The notes under the pieces were generated by a model that was given only the letters and a program-made list of their open reading frames with translations, was not told the origin of the DNA and ran no database searches. Source: Chlorella sorokiniana (taxonomy: Eukaryota > Chlorophyta > Trebouxiophyceae > Chlorellales > Chlorellaceae). Taken from it: a stretch of 64,000 nucleotides of DNA. The DNA is taken from positions 992,001 to 1,056,000 of the forward strand of contig CP084613.1 in assembly GCA_025917655.1 (NCBI GenBank), in the 5' to 3' direction. Below, one piece after another: positions 1 to 11,600 of the stretch; the stretch's first letter is position 1, and each line of letters begins with the position of its first letter. Position numbers and translations under genes: made by a program.

Positions 1-1627
1 CAGAAGCGGAGGAACACCAAGAGGGGGCACGCAGAGCTGAGGGAGCATTCCACGCAGCTGCTCTGGGCAAGTCTTCTATGAACAAGTTCCATCTTGCATC
101 GAGCTCGGCGGTGGTGACTGCGTGCATGCCACCCCAACACCCAACACACACACACTCACGCACGGCTGGCCCCCTCCCCCCCAAAAAAAAAAAATCGCGC
201 CGCCCCACCGCTGCAGCTCCTCAAACAGCCAGCGCCAGGAGGTGGCCGGGAAGAGCCAGTGCGCGGCATCCGCCAGCGCCAGCATCGTGGCCAGGTCAGC
301 CGACACGGCAGACTGCAGGCCCGGGTACTGCGCACACAGGCAGCAGCACGCAGGGCAGCGGAGCAGGGTCGCGCGCTGGCTCTCCGGCGATCGTGGCGCC
401 GCTGCTCAAGCAAGCAGCGGCACGCCACACAAGGCCCTGGGCACCCAGCATTGCAACCCCTGTCCCCCCCCCCAAGAAACAAACCAAAACCCACATTCTT
501 GCAGTGCCCCCTTCCTCTCCCCCAGGCCCCCCAGCACGCACCTGCACCTTCACCGCCACCTGGGTGCCGTCGTGCAGCCGAGCCCTGTGCACCTGCGCCA
601 GCGAGGCCGCCGCCGTCGCCAGCGGCTCAAACTCGGCAAACAGCTCGGCGGCGGGGCGCCCAGCTCCGCCAGCAGCACGCGCTCCGCGTCGGCGGCGGGG
701 CGGGGCGGCACCCGGTCCTGCAGAGACTCCAGCGTGCTGCGCAGGCAGCAGCGCGGGCACAGGGCGGGCGGGGGAGGGGGAGGTTGGGCCAGGCCAGCAG
801 GGGCTTTGGCAGCGGCAGCACATGGTGAGGGGCTGCATGTTCACGGCATGGACGTGCTCCAAGAGCCACGCAGCAGCTGCGGGGCCTGCGCGACATGCCA
901 GCCTGGCAGCTCACGTGCGGTACTGCGGCGGTACGGCGTTCAGCGACACCGCCAGCTGGCCCGCCTTGATGTACACGCCGCCGTTGCCCTGCACCATCAG
1001 CAGCAGGCGGGCGGCGGCGTGCTCGTGCAGCTCGGCCAGGGCCCGCTGGTAGGCGTCGGCGTCGCCGCTGTACTGCGCCGCCAGGGCCTTGTACTGCACC
1101 AGGGGGAGGGCAGACTGCCGGGCAGCTTTGCAGCATGCCGCCAGCCGCGACTCGCCAGCCCTCGGCTGTTCATGTGGACAGGCCCGGCGGCGGTCCTGGA
1201 GCGCCGCCAGTATCAAGGGGGGCCCTGGACCCTGAGGGCGCACCTTGTAGGAGGCCCAGGCGCCCCACCACACCACCCGCGCGGTCCTGGGCAGGCTCCT
1301 GATGATTTCCGCCGCATCCGCGTCGTCCCGCCCTGCCACCACCAGCGCAGCGATGCCCGCCAGCGGCACTCCCACTGCAGCCAGCCCCGCTGCAGCGCCG
1401 GCGGCGGTCGCCGCGCGGCGCACCGCACTGCGCGGGGCCGCTGCTTCGGGGGGCTTGGGCGCGTGCCGGGTGCGGATGCTGGCTTGCTGCATGAGGCTGG
1501 ATGCGGAGACGCGCCAGCTCGCCGCCTGAGGCTGCGCCGCAGGCTCCCACAGCGGTGAGGAGCGCGCCGACGAGCGGGCAGCGCAGTCGAGAGCCTGGCC
1601 CAGCAGCCGCCACACACCCCGCCGCAT
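1..1627 (-). CDS. ADCK1-type ABC1 atypical kinase, N-terminal part (runs off left edge)
   Basis: Probable mitochondrial or plastid ABC1/UbiB-family atypical kinase; family members act in quinone and lipid homeostasis. Four exons are visible: 1627-1244, 1093-915, 736-542 and 327-209, all with GT-AG junctions; the rest lies beyond the window. The protein starts at an ATG (1627) with a basic, Ala-rich leader and a hydrophobic stretch. It then shows the family's N-terminal motif GVYIKAGQLAVSLN (KxGQ), the Ala-rich nucleotide loop ATAAASLAQVHRA, the VAVKVQ lysine strand, and a YPGLQ segment followed by FEELQR, matching the order in ADCK1. The third exon changes frame once near 655, at a run of four G on the plus strand, so one base is probably missing from the consensus. 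Assignment to ADCK1 rather than ADCK5 is from memory of the family. The neighbour upstream on the same strand ends only 52 bases before this ATG. Confidence 0.88.
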
Positions 1628-1679
1628 CCTGCAACTCCTTTCGCGTTCAGCCTGCCGCTGCCGCTGCTTGGCTCACACC

Positions 1680-2124
1680 TCACGGCTGAGGCAGCTCCTC
1701 AACCGGGTCAAACAGGTAGGGGTCTGCAGCAGGTGCCGCCTGCGCATCCGGCTGTGGCTGCAGCGGGGATGGCGCCCGAGCTGGCTCAGCCCCAGGCCCA
1801 GCACTGCCAGCCGGCTGATCTGAAGGAAGCTGATGGGCAGCTAGCTCCTGCAGGAGCGACGCAGCGAGGCAGGAAAAGGTGCAAACCTTGCTAGCAGAAG
1901 AGAAGCTAGTCAAGGTTGTTGGCGCCGCTGAGCTGGCAGCCCCACCCCCTGCAAACAGAGCTCAGGTTACGTTGCTGACCCACCTGTCGCAATTGATAAT
2001 CTGCCCTCGCCACGGAAATGCCGCGTTTGCTGGCAAAAGCAGTCAGCAGCGAGGGGTTGCACAAAAGTTCAGCCACTGCTGATCTCTGCTCGCCCACCTC
2101 GTAAGCAGCAGGGCACCTGAACAT
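1680..2124 (-). CDS. small unknown protein, two exons
   Basis: I do not recognise this gene. An ATG at 2124 opens a 47-codon exon (2124-1984) that ends at a GTGGGT donor. The second exon (1847-1680) follows a CTCCTGCAG acceptor and ends in TGA, giving about 102 residues with matching phase. The N-terminal half is mixed polar and helical (SAVAELLCNPSLLTAFASKR); the C-terminal half is Pro/Ala-rich and ends in the acidic, aromatic stretch DPYLFDPVEEL. Such a tail on a short protein suggests a peptide docking motif, but that is inference. It is transcribed in the same direction as the ADCK1-like gene and stops 52 bases before its ATG, so this gene's 3' UTR and the kinase's 5' UTR must nearly touch or overlap. 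It faces the desaturase gene across about 400 bases. Confidence 0.45.
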
Positions 2125-2523
2125 GTGAAAACGAGCACAATACTTTGATGAAAGCTGGAGATCTCTCAGCGCTCGCTTGCTGCACCCCGGAAGCCGCCCT
2201 CAAGACCTGTGCTCTCGCTGGCTTTGCTGGCGACCAATTCGCCTTTGCACAACGACAGCAGGCGTTTACCACCAGCAAGAGTGGAATTTTTCGACTGGCA
2301 TGCTGCGCTACGCCACAGCACGCAAGCCTCACTATCTCTCCGCTCTCCTCAAGCTGGCAGTCACAACCGCCAACCTGCGCATTCACAGATTGCTTGTCCC
2401 AGTTTGCTGGCTGAATTCAGGGGTCTGCCCGCGCCGCACCTCGCGATATCCAAAGGCGGGGAGTGCACCAGCCTAGCCCAGCGCCACCGCCTCCCTCGCG
2501 TCACCCCGGCCAATAGCAGAACA
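2125..2523. promoter_or_regulatory. divergent intergenic region (unknown gene / desaturase)
   Basis: About 400 bases lie between two outward-facing starts (minus 2124, plus 2524), so both promoters must sit here or in the 5' UTRs. I see no clear TATA box and no coding signal. Confidence 0.4.
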
Positions 2524-4786
2524 ATGGTGGCAGTTTCTCTGGCTCCCCAGATGGCCTCAGTTTCTGGCCGTGTGCAGGGCCTGCGCGCCAAGCCCGCAGC
2601 AGGCCTCGTGCGGGCACCCCGCCTGCATGCAGTGAGTTCTCGAGCCCCAGCTCGCCTTATCACCTGCCAGGCTGCTCGTGACAACACCCGGACCAGGTGA
2701 GCGGCGGCTGTGGCCCCTGGGCAGCTGGCTGCGTCATCGGCGGCAGCAGCCGCGAGGTCGCAGCTGGCAGCGCCGCCAGCTTCAGCCCCGCAGCCTGCCC
2801 AGCCAGCAGCTGCTCGCTGCCAGCAACCATGTTGGCCCCGTGCAGCGCCAGAATGCGGCGCATGGGCCAAACCCATGGGCTGGGCCCTCCTGCGGTGCCG
2901 CTATGCAGCGGCGCCCGCCAACCGAACGCCGCCACGCCCACCCGCCACGCCGCCGCCGCTCTCCCCACCCGCAGCGCCGCCGCCGCAGAGCCCCTCACCC
3001 TGGAGCAGGGCGCCACCGGCGAGATCACCGTCCCCGAGTGGGCTGGCATGAGCTACGACGCCCAGTATGACGACATCTTCTCCAAGCCGCTGAACCTGCG
3101 CAAGGTCACCCCCAAGCCCGACCCCGAGGCCCAGGCCCAGGTGCCCCCCCGCCCCTCCTGACAGCCAGCTGGCGAATGCAACGCCCGTCCCAACGCAGCG
3201 GGGCCGCTCCCCGCTCCTTGCGTCGCTGCCCACATCGGCAGGGAATCTGGCGATGCCTGCCTGCTCGCTCCAACCGCCAGCGCCTGCGCCATGCTGCCCC
3301 CGTCCCTGCTGCCCTTGCACTCACGCGCCCTTCACGCCCCTGCCGTCCGCAGGTGCCCGGCGCGCGGCCGGTGCCCTTCAGCGACGTCTATGCCAAGCCC
3401 AAGTCGCGCCTGTTCTTCAACCGCGAGTTCACGGCCAAGGACAAGATGTACATGGGCTACATGGCCTTCATCCACATCGGCGCCCTGGCCGCGCCCTTCT
3501 TCTTCAGGTGCGGGCTGCGAATGCGGGCTGCGATGCGGCGGCTCGCGCACCCCAGTCTGCTTTCGACGAGGTCGACCAGCCGAGGCGGAGGGGGAACGTG
3601 GAGCTCGGGCGCTTCAAGCGCGCGCCCAGCGCTGCGCTGCGGCGCGGGTTCTGCAGGCTCTCGCCGTGCCTCTGCTGCTGCTGCCCCCGGTTGCCCACCC
3701 GCCCCGCGGCTTCCCCCGGCTTTTGCTGCAGCTGGGCCAACGTGGCGGAGTTCCTGCTCATGTACTTCATCACCGGCTGCCTGGGCATCACGCTCTCCTA
3801 CCACCGCCAGCTCACCCACCGCTCCTTCACCACCCCCAAGTGGCTGGAGCGCGTGCTGGCCTACTGCGGCGTGATGGCGGTGCAGGGCGACCCGCTGGAG
3901 TGGGTGTCATGCCACCGCTACCACCACCTGCACTGCGAGACGCCGCTGGACCCACACTCGGTGTACGAGGGCTTCTGGTGGTCCCACATGGGCTGGCTGC
4001 TGGACGACCGCGCCACCCAGTCCCGCGTCCACGACACCTCCAACGCCACCGGTGCGCGCCGCGCAGCCGCCGCGCCCGCTGCGGCAAGCTGCTGCTTTCG
4101 CTGCCGCAGAGCCCGTCATCAGTTGCCCCGCGCGCCCGCGCCCCCTTCTTAAACTTTCTCGCTGCCAATCGCTCCCCCCCCCAACCCCCCATCATTTCGC
4201 GCAGACATTTCCAGGGACCCCTTTTACGCGCACCTCAGCAAGCACTACGGCCTGCACGTGGTGGGCATGTTTGTGGCCATCTTCCTGCTGGGCGGCCTCG
4301 ACTCCCTGCTGTGGGCCGGCTGCCTGCGCTGCGCCTGGGTCTACCACATCACCTGGTTCGTCAACTCGGCGGCGCACGTGTGGGGCACCCAGGAGTATGA
4401 GACCGGTGGGTGCCCGCTGCCCTCCCTGGAGACGCGCTGCTGCTGGCTGAAGCACCCGATGGGGTCGACATGTTGAGGGCGGCCGTGGTGGCGCCTCGCA
4501 AGCCCGCAGCGCTGCCGACCGCCGCCCTGCCGCCGCCCCTTGTTTCCTGCGCGCAGGCGACCAGTCGCGCAACAACTGGTGGGTGGGCCTGCTGGCGTTT
4601 GGCGAGGGCTGGCACAACAACCACCACGCGTTTGAGTTCTCGGCGCGGCACGGCCTCAAGGACAGCCAGTGGGACATGACCTGGCAGGTCATCCGCTTCC
4701 TCAACTGGCTCGGCCTGGCCGACAACGTCAAGCTGCCCACCGAGCGCCAGCTGGAGCGCCTGCGCCTGCCCAACGCGGCGGCCTGA
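2524..4786 (+). CDS. chloroplast acyl-lipid desaturase (delta-9/FAD5 class)
   Basis: Membrane di-iron desaturase that inserts a double bond into acyl chains of plastid lipids; it belongs to the FAD5/ADS-like family (MGDG palmitate desaturase or acyl-lipid delta-9). Six exons: 2524-2696, 2975-3140, 3353-3507, 3732-4051, 4205-4405 and 4557-4786. All junctions are in phase with GT-AG ends and give 414 residues without a break. The first exon reads as a transit peptide (ATG at 2524, basic and Ala/Ser-rich). The three histidine boxes are HRQLTH (near 3805), HRYHH (near 3913) and HNNHH (near 4612). Hydrophobic segments lie before box 1 and between boxes 2 and 3, as in the family. Which lipid and which position is desaturated cannot be read from the sequence. 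A TGTAA signal at 5506 gives a 3' UTR of about 720 bases, converging on the large minus-strand gene. Confidence 0.95.
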
Positions 4787-5676
4787 GCCCGCGGCCCCCA
4801 CCAGCCTGCCTGTTGCCTCCCTCCGGGCGCACGTGTGCGGCCAGCGTGCTGCGCCCACGGCCTGCCTTGCCTCAACCAAGGCGGACCCGCCCCCTTCCCT
4901 GTTGTTGCCGCGCTGGGACTCTCCCTCGATCAATCGCCTTCTAATTTCATGGGATCGCACATGTGCCCGCCCCACGACACTGCTCTCCTTTCGCCCCCTC
5001 CCAAACAAATGCCCGTCGATGCCTTCGCCTCGTATCGCCCTCCTGTGCCCTCTCCCTCATCCACACAACAAGGACGACCTGCTGCCTTTTTGCTTCGCCC
5101 TCCCCCCTCCGAGTGTACCAGGCTGGGTCCCTGGCGGTGCGTTGACTGCTGCCGCCCGCTGAGCGGCGGCGCAGCTGCCGAGGCAGCCCTCGGCACTGAC
5201 GCCCTCTTTTCCACCCTGCCTGCCCCTTGTGCGCGCACTGAACCCTGCTGTATCCAATACCCATGCATGCACCATTTTACCCCGCTATTCCTTGGCCCGA
5301 TTGCGCCGCTGAGGCCCTCTGCAGCGGCGGGCAGCTGCCCTGTGCCGCAACCTGCCGGCCAGAATACATGTTTCAACAAAACGCCTCCAAGCCTTGCACC
5401 CTGCCAGCGCATTGTGATGCTGTTGTTGTTTGAGCTCCACCCACCCCCACGATTGATCGCCCGCGTGTGTCTCTGGCCTCAAGTGCGCACTCAGATCCGC
5501 TCGTGTGTAACCAGGCAGCACAAGCTGAGAGGAGGGCTGAGCACAAGCTGACGGGAGGGCGGGAGGCACGACTCTGCACCGTCAAATGAAAGCATCGAGG
5601 GCAGGCACCTGTTGCAAGTGGTCCTGCGCCGATCAACGTGCCTCCAACTGGGGTGGCCCAGTGCGTAGCGAGCGGC
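4787..5676. other. 3' UTR and convergent gene boundary
   Basis: This stretch between two convergent stops is pyrimidine-rich and has no convincing reading frame. The left 720 bases fit the desaturase 3' UTR up to its TGTAA. The last 170 bases must hold the minus-strand gene's 3' UTR, but I found no TTACA (reverse TGTAA) there. Confidence 0.5.
5506..5510 (+). terminator. TGTAA poly(A) signal of the desaturase
   Basis: TGTAA is the usual green-algal poly(A) signal. This one lies about 720 bases past the desaturase stop and just before the convergent gene's end. Confidence 0.6.
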
Positions 5677-8600
5677 TTAGCGCTCGCTAGCCGCCGAGCG
5701 CCCCGGCGCTGCCTGGACTCGCCGACGCGCCGCGTCCAGCGCGAGCAGCAGCGGCCGCGCATTGCCCTGCGCAGCAGCACTGACGACCTGCACCGCAGGA
5801 GCCAGCCCGATCGACGAGGCGGCGCGCTCAGGGCGCTGAGCAGGAGCGAGCCGAGAGCCCGACAGCATGCAGAGAGAGCACGAGTATGCAGAGGTCGCTG
5901 GTCTCCTCGACGCTGATCCCCCACCTGCTGCGCCTGAGCCGTGGTGATCCGCTGCTCAGCCACCATCTGCAGCAGGTAGCTCAGCTGGCGCTCCTCCAGC
6001 TCCAGCGCCAGAGGTGCCCCACCCGCCGCCAGCTGCGCCCCCGGGGCCAGCAGCCGCGCCAGCATGGCGCTTGTGGGCGGCCTGCTGAGGCTGTCGTCCG
6101 CGGGCGAGGCAGGCGAAGCTCCGGTTGAGTTGCTGGCGCCGGCTGCATCCTGCTGCTGCAACTGCTGCTGCTGCTGGTGCTGGTGGGGAGACAGAGGTAT
6201 GAAGGTGGCTGGGGGTGATGCCGCGCCAGGCAGCGCGCAGGCACGCTCATCGTCTCGAGTGGAACTCGCCTGAACAGAAGCCCGTCTGGAAGCGCCGCTG
6301 GTGCCGGGCACCAGCGGCAGAGGAGAGGGAGGTGGGTAGGCCGAGCGCTGGCAGAGGGCCGTCGGCGCAGCACAAGCAGGCGCTGAGCCTGCGGGCGAGC
6401 CCACATGGCTGCCCGGCCCCCAGGCCGACAGGGCATCCAGCTGCTGCTGCAGCGCCCGCAGGCGCTCGCCACGTGCCGCGTTCTCGCAGCTCAGCGCCTG
6501 CATGGACGCCTCCTTGAGCAGGTGCTCAGCCTTGAGCGAGCGCAGCAGCTGGGCCAGAGACTGCGCGCGGTCGTCGGCAGCCGCCCTGCAGGCACGGCAA
6601 GGCGGCGGCAGGGCAGGGCGCACGTTGAGCCTTCTGCTGGCTGATCGAGCCAGGGGCCCTGAAAGCCATGGCATGGGACCAGCAACAACTGGCAGTCGGC
6701 TGCCACACTCATTGATCAGCGCACCCACGCTGCACATCCGCACTCGCACTTGCAAGTCAGGGCCCCCACCAGCCCACCTGGCCGCCGCACTCTCCTCCAG
6801 CATCTGGCGGCACGATTCCAGCACCGAGTTGCTTTGCTGCAGGTGGTCCCGCAGGCGCGCCGAACCCGCCTCCAGGGCCGCGTTGCCCTCCTCCAGCTGG
6901 CGCACGCGAGACGCCAAACCGTCTCGCTCGCCACGCAGCGCCGCCACGGCAGCCGTCGCCTCCTGCAGCTGCGCTGCTGCGCTCGAGGCGCCGGCGCGTG
7001 CCTCCGCCAGCTGGCCCTCAAGCGCCGCTTGTGCCCCTTGCAGCCCGGCAGCCAGCTGGGACAGCTTCTGGGCGGCTGCCTCAGCCTCCAGAGCCCGGGC
7101 CTGCAGCCGCTCCTGCTCTCGCCGCAGCTCCGCCACAGAGGCCTGCAGAGCCGATTGGTCATCCTCCCGCCGCCGCAGCGCCACCGAGCAGCGCTCCAGC
7201 TGCGCCTGCATGCTGCGGTTGTCGGCCTGCAGCTGCTGGTTGCGGTCCGCCGCCTGCGGCATGAAGGGGGTTGGTACCGAGGAAAACTGCATGCTGTTGT
7301 CACCTTAAAGTAGCATTCGGCTGGCAAACGTCGAGCAGAGAGTTGGGGACAGGAGCGCGGCAGGCGCGCGAGGGGCAGCCCTGCCTTGCAGCAAGCCTCA
7401 CCGCACTCAGCTCGCTCTGCAGGCCGCCCTGGCTGCCCGACAGGCCCTGCAGCTGCGCCACCTGCTCCAGCAGCTGCCCGCAGCGCTGCTCCCTCTCCTC
7501 ACAGAGCGCCGCCAGCCGCTCAGCCTGCTTCCGCGCGGCACGCTGCTCCCCTGCCGCGACTGCGCTGCCCTGCTCAGCCAGCTCTCGTGCCCGACGCAGC
7601 CGCCTGCACTCCTCCCGCGCCTCAGCCAGTAGCCCCGCCGTGCGCTGCGCATCGTCCGCCGCCGCCGCCAGGTCAGACGCCAGCCGGCGCCGCTCCTCCC
7701 GCTCCTTCCGCAGCTCCCCTTGCACCTCGCTGAGCTCCTCCATCGCTTGGCCCTGCTCCCCCAGAACGGCCTCCAGGGCCGCAGCCGCGGCCGCCGCCTG
7801 GGCCACAGCCATGGCCGCCGCTTGCGCAGCGTCGTCCGCTCCAGCCCGCGCGTCATGTGCCGCCTGTTCCGCCGCCGCCTGGGCAGCATAAGCTGTCTGC
7901 CGCTCCGCCTCAGCCTGCCGCTGGCCCGCCAGGGCAGAGTCGCGCTGCGCCAGCGCTGCGGCGCTGCTGGCTTCTGCCGCTTCACGGGCAGCCACTGCGT
8001 ACTCAAGGCCTGCTCTGCCCGGCTATGCTGCTCGCTCGCCTGGTCGGCGGAGCGCTGCAGCTGCGCCTCACGCTGCCGCGCCGCCGCCAGATCGGCAGCC
8101 AGCCTCTCCACCCGCAGGCTCAGGCACTCGCTGTGCCCCTCCACTTCCACACGCACCGACTGCAGCGAGTTGACCTGCCAGGCAATGCCACGAGGGCAGA
8201 GATCAAACCAAGGAGCGCAGGGCAGGGAGCCGCAAAGGAAGGTGCGCAGCCAGGCAGCCCAAACCTTGCAAGGAGACAGCTAGGACAGGATCGCACAGCC
8301 AGGCCACCTTCAGGGCGGCAGCCGGGCCCCACCTGCTCCATCTTGCGCTGCAGCTCCTGCCTGACCCCCTCCACCGCCCCCTGCAGCTGCCACACAGCAC
8401 CCAGCGCGGCGTTCAGCCTGCCAGCCATGGACGCGAGCCGCCAGGCCGCCACCACGCGCCCCAGCAGGCGGCCGTGCAGCAGGGCGGTGGCGTGGCCCAG
8501 CCGGCGGCGGCGGCGGCGACGGCACGCGGCTGCGGCGCGCCAGCAAAGCAGGCAGGCGTGGAGGCGGCGCCTGTCGCAGCTCTCGCGGAAGGCATCGGCC

Positions 8601-11600
8601 AGCCTCCTGCACATAAGGTGTCACCATCATGGTTTTCAGGGCACAGAACAACATCTGTGGTGGCACTGACCTGCCTGCAACCCTGTCCAGGCCTGCCCCC
8701 TCACCGCTTCTCGGCTGCTTGGGCCGCCATGCGCCACGCCCCAAGCGCCGCCACAAGCAGCCTGCCAGAGCTGCGAGCGGCCATCCGGCGGCGCAGCAGC
8801 AGCCAGTGCTGCCACCCCTGCCAGCTGGCAGCCAGCACCCGACGGCGGGAGTGCTGCTCCGCCGACGCCAGCTGCCGCGCCTCCACCCGCTGCTCCCGCA
8901 CGCGAGACCGCCAGGCGCGCCAGGCGCGGCACAGCAGCGCCGCATTGCTGGCCAAGGCGCCGCGCAGGGCGGCGGCGCGCTCCTGCTTCTCAGCAGCGGC
9001 GGCGACTCGCCAGCGGGACAGCTGCCGCCGCGAAAAGTGTTGGTCGGCGAGGGCCTGCGGAGGCAGGCAGCAGAGGGGCCTCGCGTGCATGAACACACAC
9101 GGCCCAGCTGCCAGCCTAGGCTGCTCCCCGCCCAGACGCTCCGCACCTTGCGGGTGAGGGCGTGTTGCCGGCACCGCACGTACTCCCGCCAGGCCACCAG
9201 CGAGCGCCGCTGGCTGCCCATGCACTGCTCCAGCACGCGCAGCTGCACGGCAGCTACCCGCGGCAGCACATGGTCCTGGATGTATCGCAGCCAGGAGAAG
9301 AAGGAGCTGCGCAGGAGGTGGGCGGCGCCGCAGCGCCGCCGCCGCTTGCATGGCGGGGTGCTGCTGCGGCAGGTCCAGCTGCCGGCAGGCGGCAGCCCGG
9401 CGTGCCCAGGCCGCAAAGCAGCGCCGCAGCAGGGCACCCCGGCTGTGCATGCCTGCGGCGGCACGCAGGCCCCGCAGCAGCAGGGCCGCTTGGCAGGACG
9501 CCCGCCACCGCTGCCACGCAAGCTGCAGGCGGCGCCGCTCATGCTGCGCCTGCCTGGCTGCCACAAGCTTGCTGCGCTGGAGCGCCAGCTGCCAGGCGGA
9601 GACGCAGGCAGACAGCAGCGCCCGCCGGCGCCGCAGCACCGCGCCCTGCTCTACGACCCGACAAGCAGAGGAGGCGACAGCCGCCGCGCGCCAGTGGGCC
9701 AACGAGCGGCGCAGCGCGGCACGGCACCCAAGCTCGGAGCTGCAGAGCAGGGGAAGGTGGGCAGGGTGGTGGGCAGGGTCGCCTGGCTGATGGCGGAGCC
9801 AGTGCCATCACCAACGCCCCACCTGGCTGCTGCGAGTCGCTGGCCGCGCTGTTGGGCTGCCAGCATGGCTGCCAGCTGGCTGTTGTGGGCCTCCAGCGTC
9901 GTGGCCCGCGCCGCCGCCGCCCGCCACTCCTCCTCGTGGGATGCCACCGTCAGGCGCAGCTCCACCGCCCTGCGGCCCTCCAGCTCCGCCACCCGCCTGC
10001 GCAGCTGCTGCTCCAGCGCCGCCGCCGCCTGCCCCTCAGCCTGCGCCCGGGCCACCAGCCGCTCCCGCTCGGCCTCAGCTCGAGCTGCTAGCCGCGCCAA
10101 GTCGGCCTCGGCTCGGGCTGCTAGCCGCTCCCGCTCGGCAGCCGCTTGCGCCGCGGCACGATCCCGCTCGGCAGCCGCTTGCGCCGCGGCATGATCCCGC
10201 TCGGCCTGCGCCGCCGACAGCTCCCGCTGGAGCGCCGCCCCGCTGGCCAGCAGCTCCACCAGCCGGCCATCCAGCTCCTGCAGCTGCTCCCCCGCTGCTG
10301 GTCCCGCTCGGCCGCCGCTGCCGCCGCCGCCTCCGCCTCCTCGCGCTGCTTGGCCAGCTGCGCCTCGAGGTGGGCCGCGCAGCCCTGCACCTCGCGCAGC
10401 GCTGCCGCCAGCTGCTCGCTGGAGACGCGCACCTGGGCTATGGTAGCGTCGCGCTGCGTCAGAGCATGCTGCAGGTCCTCCAGCTGCAGACGGCGACAGG
10501 ATGCGGGCAGGCCTCCTCAGCCAACAGAACTCTGGGCGATCGGCACAGGTGTGCATGATGCAGCGCTCTGGCCGCAGCCGAGGATTCGGACGGGTCGCAC
10601 CTGCTCCCAGCGCCCCTCCCCGCTTGCCAGCTGCAGCACAGGCTGCGGGCCGCTGCCGCCCTCCGCAGGGCTGCCTGGCCGTGGCGACGAATCACCGCCG
10701 CCCCTGCCGCGTGCCAGAGGGTCGGGCAGCCGCCGCGCCGGGGGCTGCCCTGAGGCGAATCGCCGCCCACGCCTGGGCTGGCCGCGCGTGAGGCACTGCT
10801 GGCCTGGCCATCAGATGCACTCCGGGCTGAGGGGGCGGCGGGCGGGGTGGCAGCCTGGTGCACCTCCCGGTGCTGCCGCGGAGGGGTGGGGAGGGCTTGT
10901 AGGGCACGCGCTCCGTGGACCGCTCGTAAGCTGCCAGCCCATCGTCCGGCTGCCACCTCCTCGCCGGCTCCGTCCCTTGCCCCTCCTCCTCCTCCGCCTC
11001 CTCAGGCTGCTGGTGCATGGACTGTTGCCGGCCCCCTTCGCACTGCCGGCCAGGCCGAGCAGCGACCGTGCCTGGCAGGCTGGGATCCAACTGAGGGGCG
11101 GCCTCACCGCCTGCGCCTAGGCCAGCCGAAGGCGGCCCCTGTGCTGCTGCGGGCGTCAAGCTCGGCTGCTGCCTCAAGGCGGCCTTCGCGGGGCTGTCAG
11201 CGAGTGGTTGGCCTGCTGCCGCGGTCGGCGCTGCCTGGCCGCGGCAGGCGGGCCGGTCCACCTGGCCGAGCCGCACAGCAGGGATGGACCACTGGTGTGC
11301 CTGGCCGCCGCCTGCCACCTGCTCCTGCTGCTCCTGCTGCTTGTCAGCCTGCGGTGCCGCCGCGCTGCCCCCGCCGCCTCCAGCGACGCATGCAGCCGCC
11401 TGATGCGGGCCTCCAGCTCAGCCGTTCGGTGCGCCGCATGCTGGTGGGGGCGGCGTCTGCCAGGCCCAGCAAGGCGTCTCGCAGCTCCTGGATCAGAGCC
11501 TCCCTGCCGAGTTTATGGGAGCTTCAACCTCACGTTTGGCAAGCAGGGAACAGCAGCGCAGACGCGGTGGGGGCGAACTGTGCAAGGCGTGCTTGCACAC

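Noticed and set aside
122-1558. Long plus-strand open frame of 478 codons over the ADCK1-like gene
   Set aside because: It is antisense to recognisable kinase exons (KxGQ and VAVK motifs); long open frames on the opposite strand are common at this GC content.
8629-10194. Plus-strand open frame of 521 codons
   Set aside because: Shadow of the Trp/Arg-repeat and coiled-coil exons on the minus strand; composition is Pro/Arg/Gln, as expected for an antisense frame.
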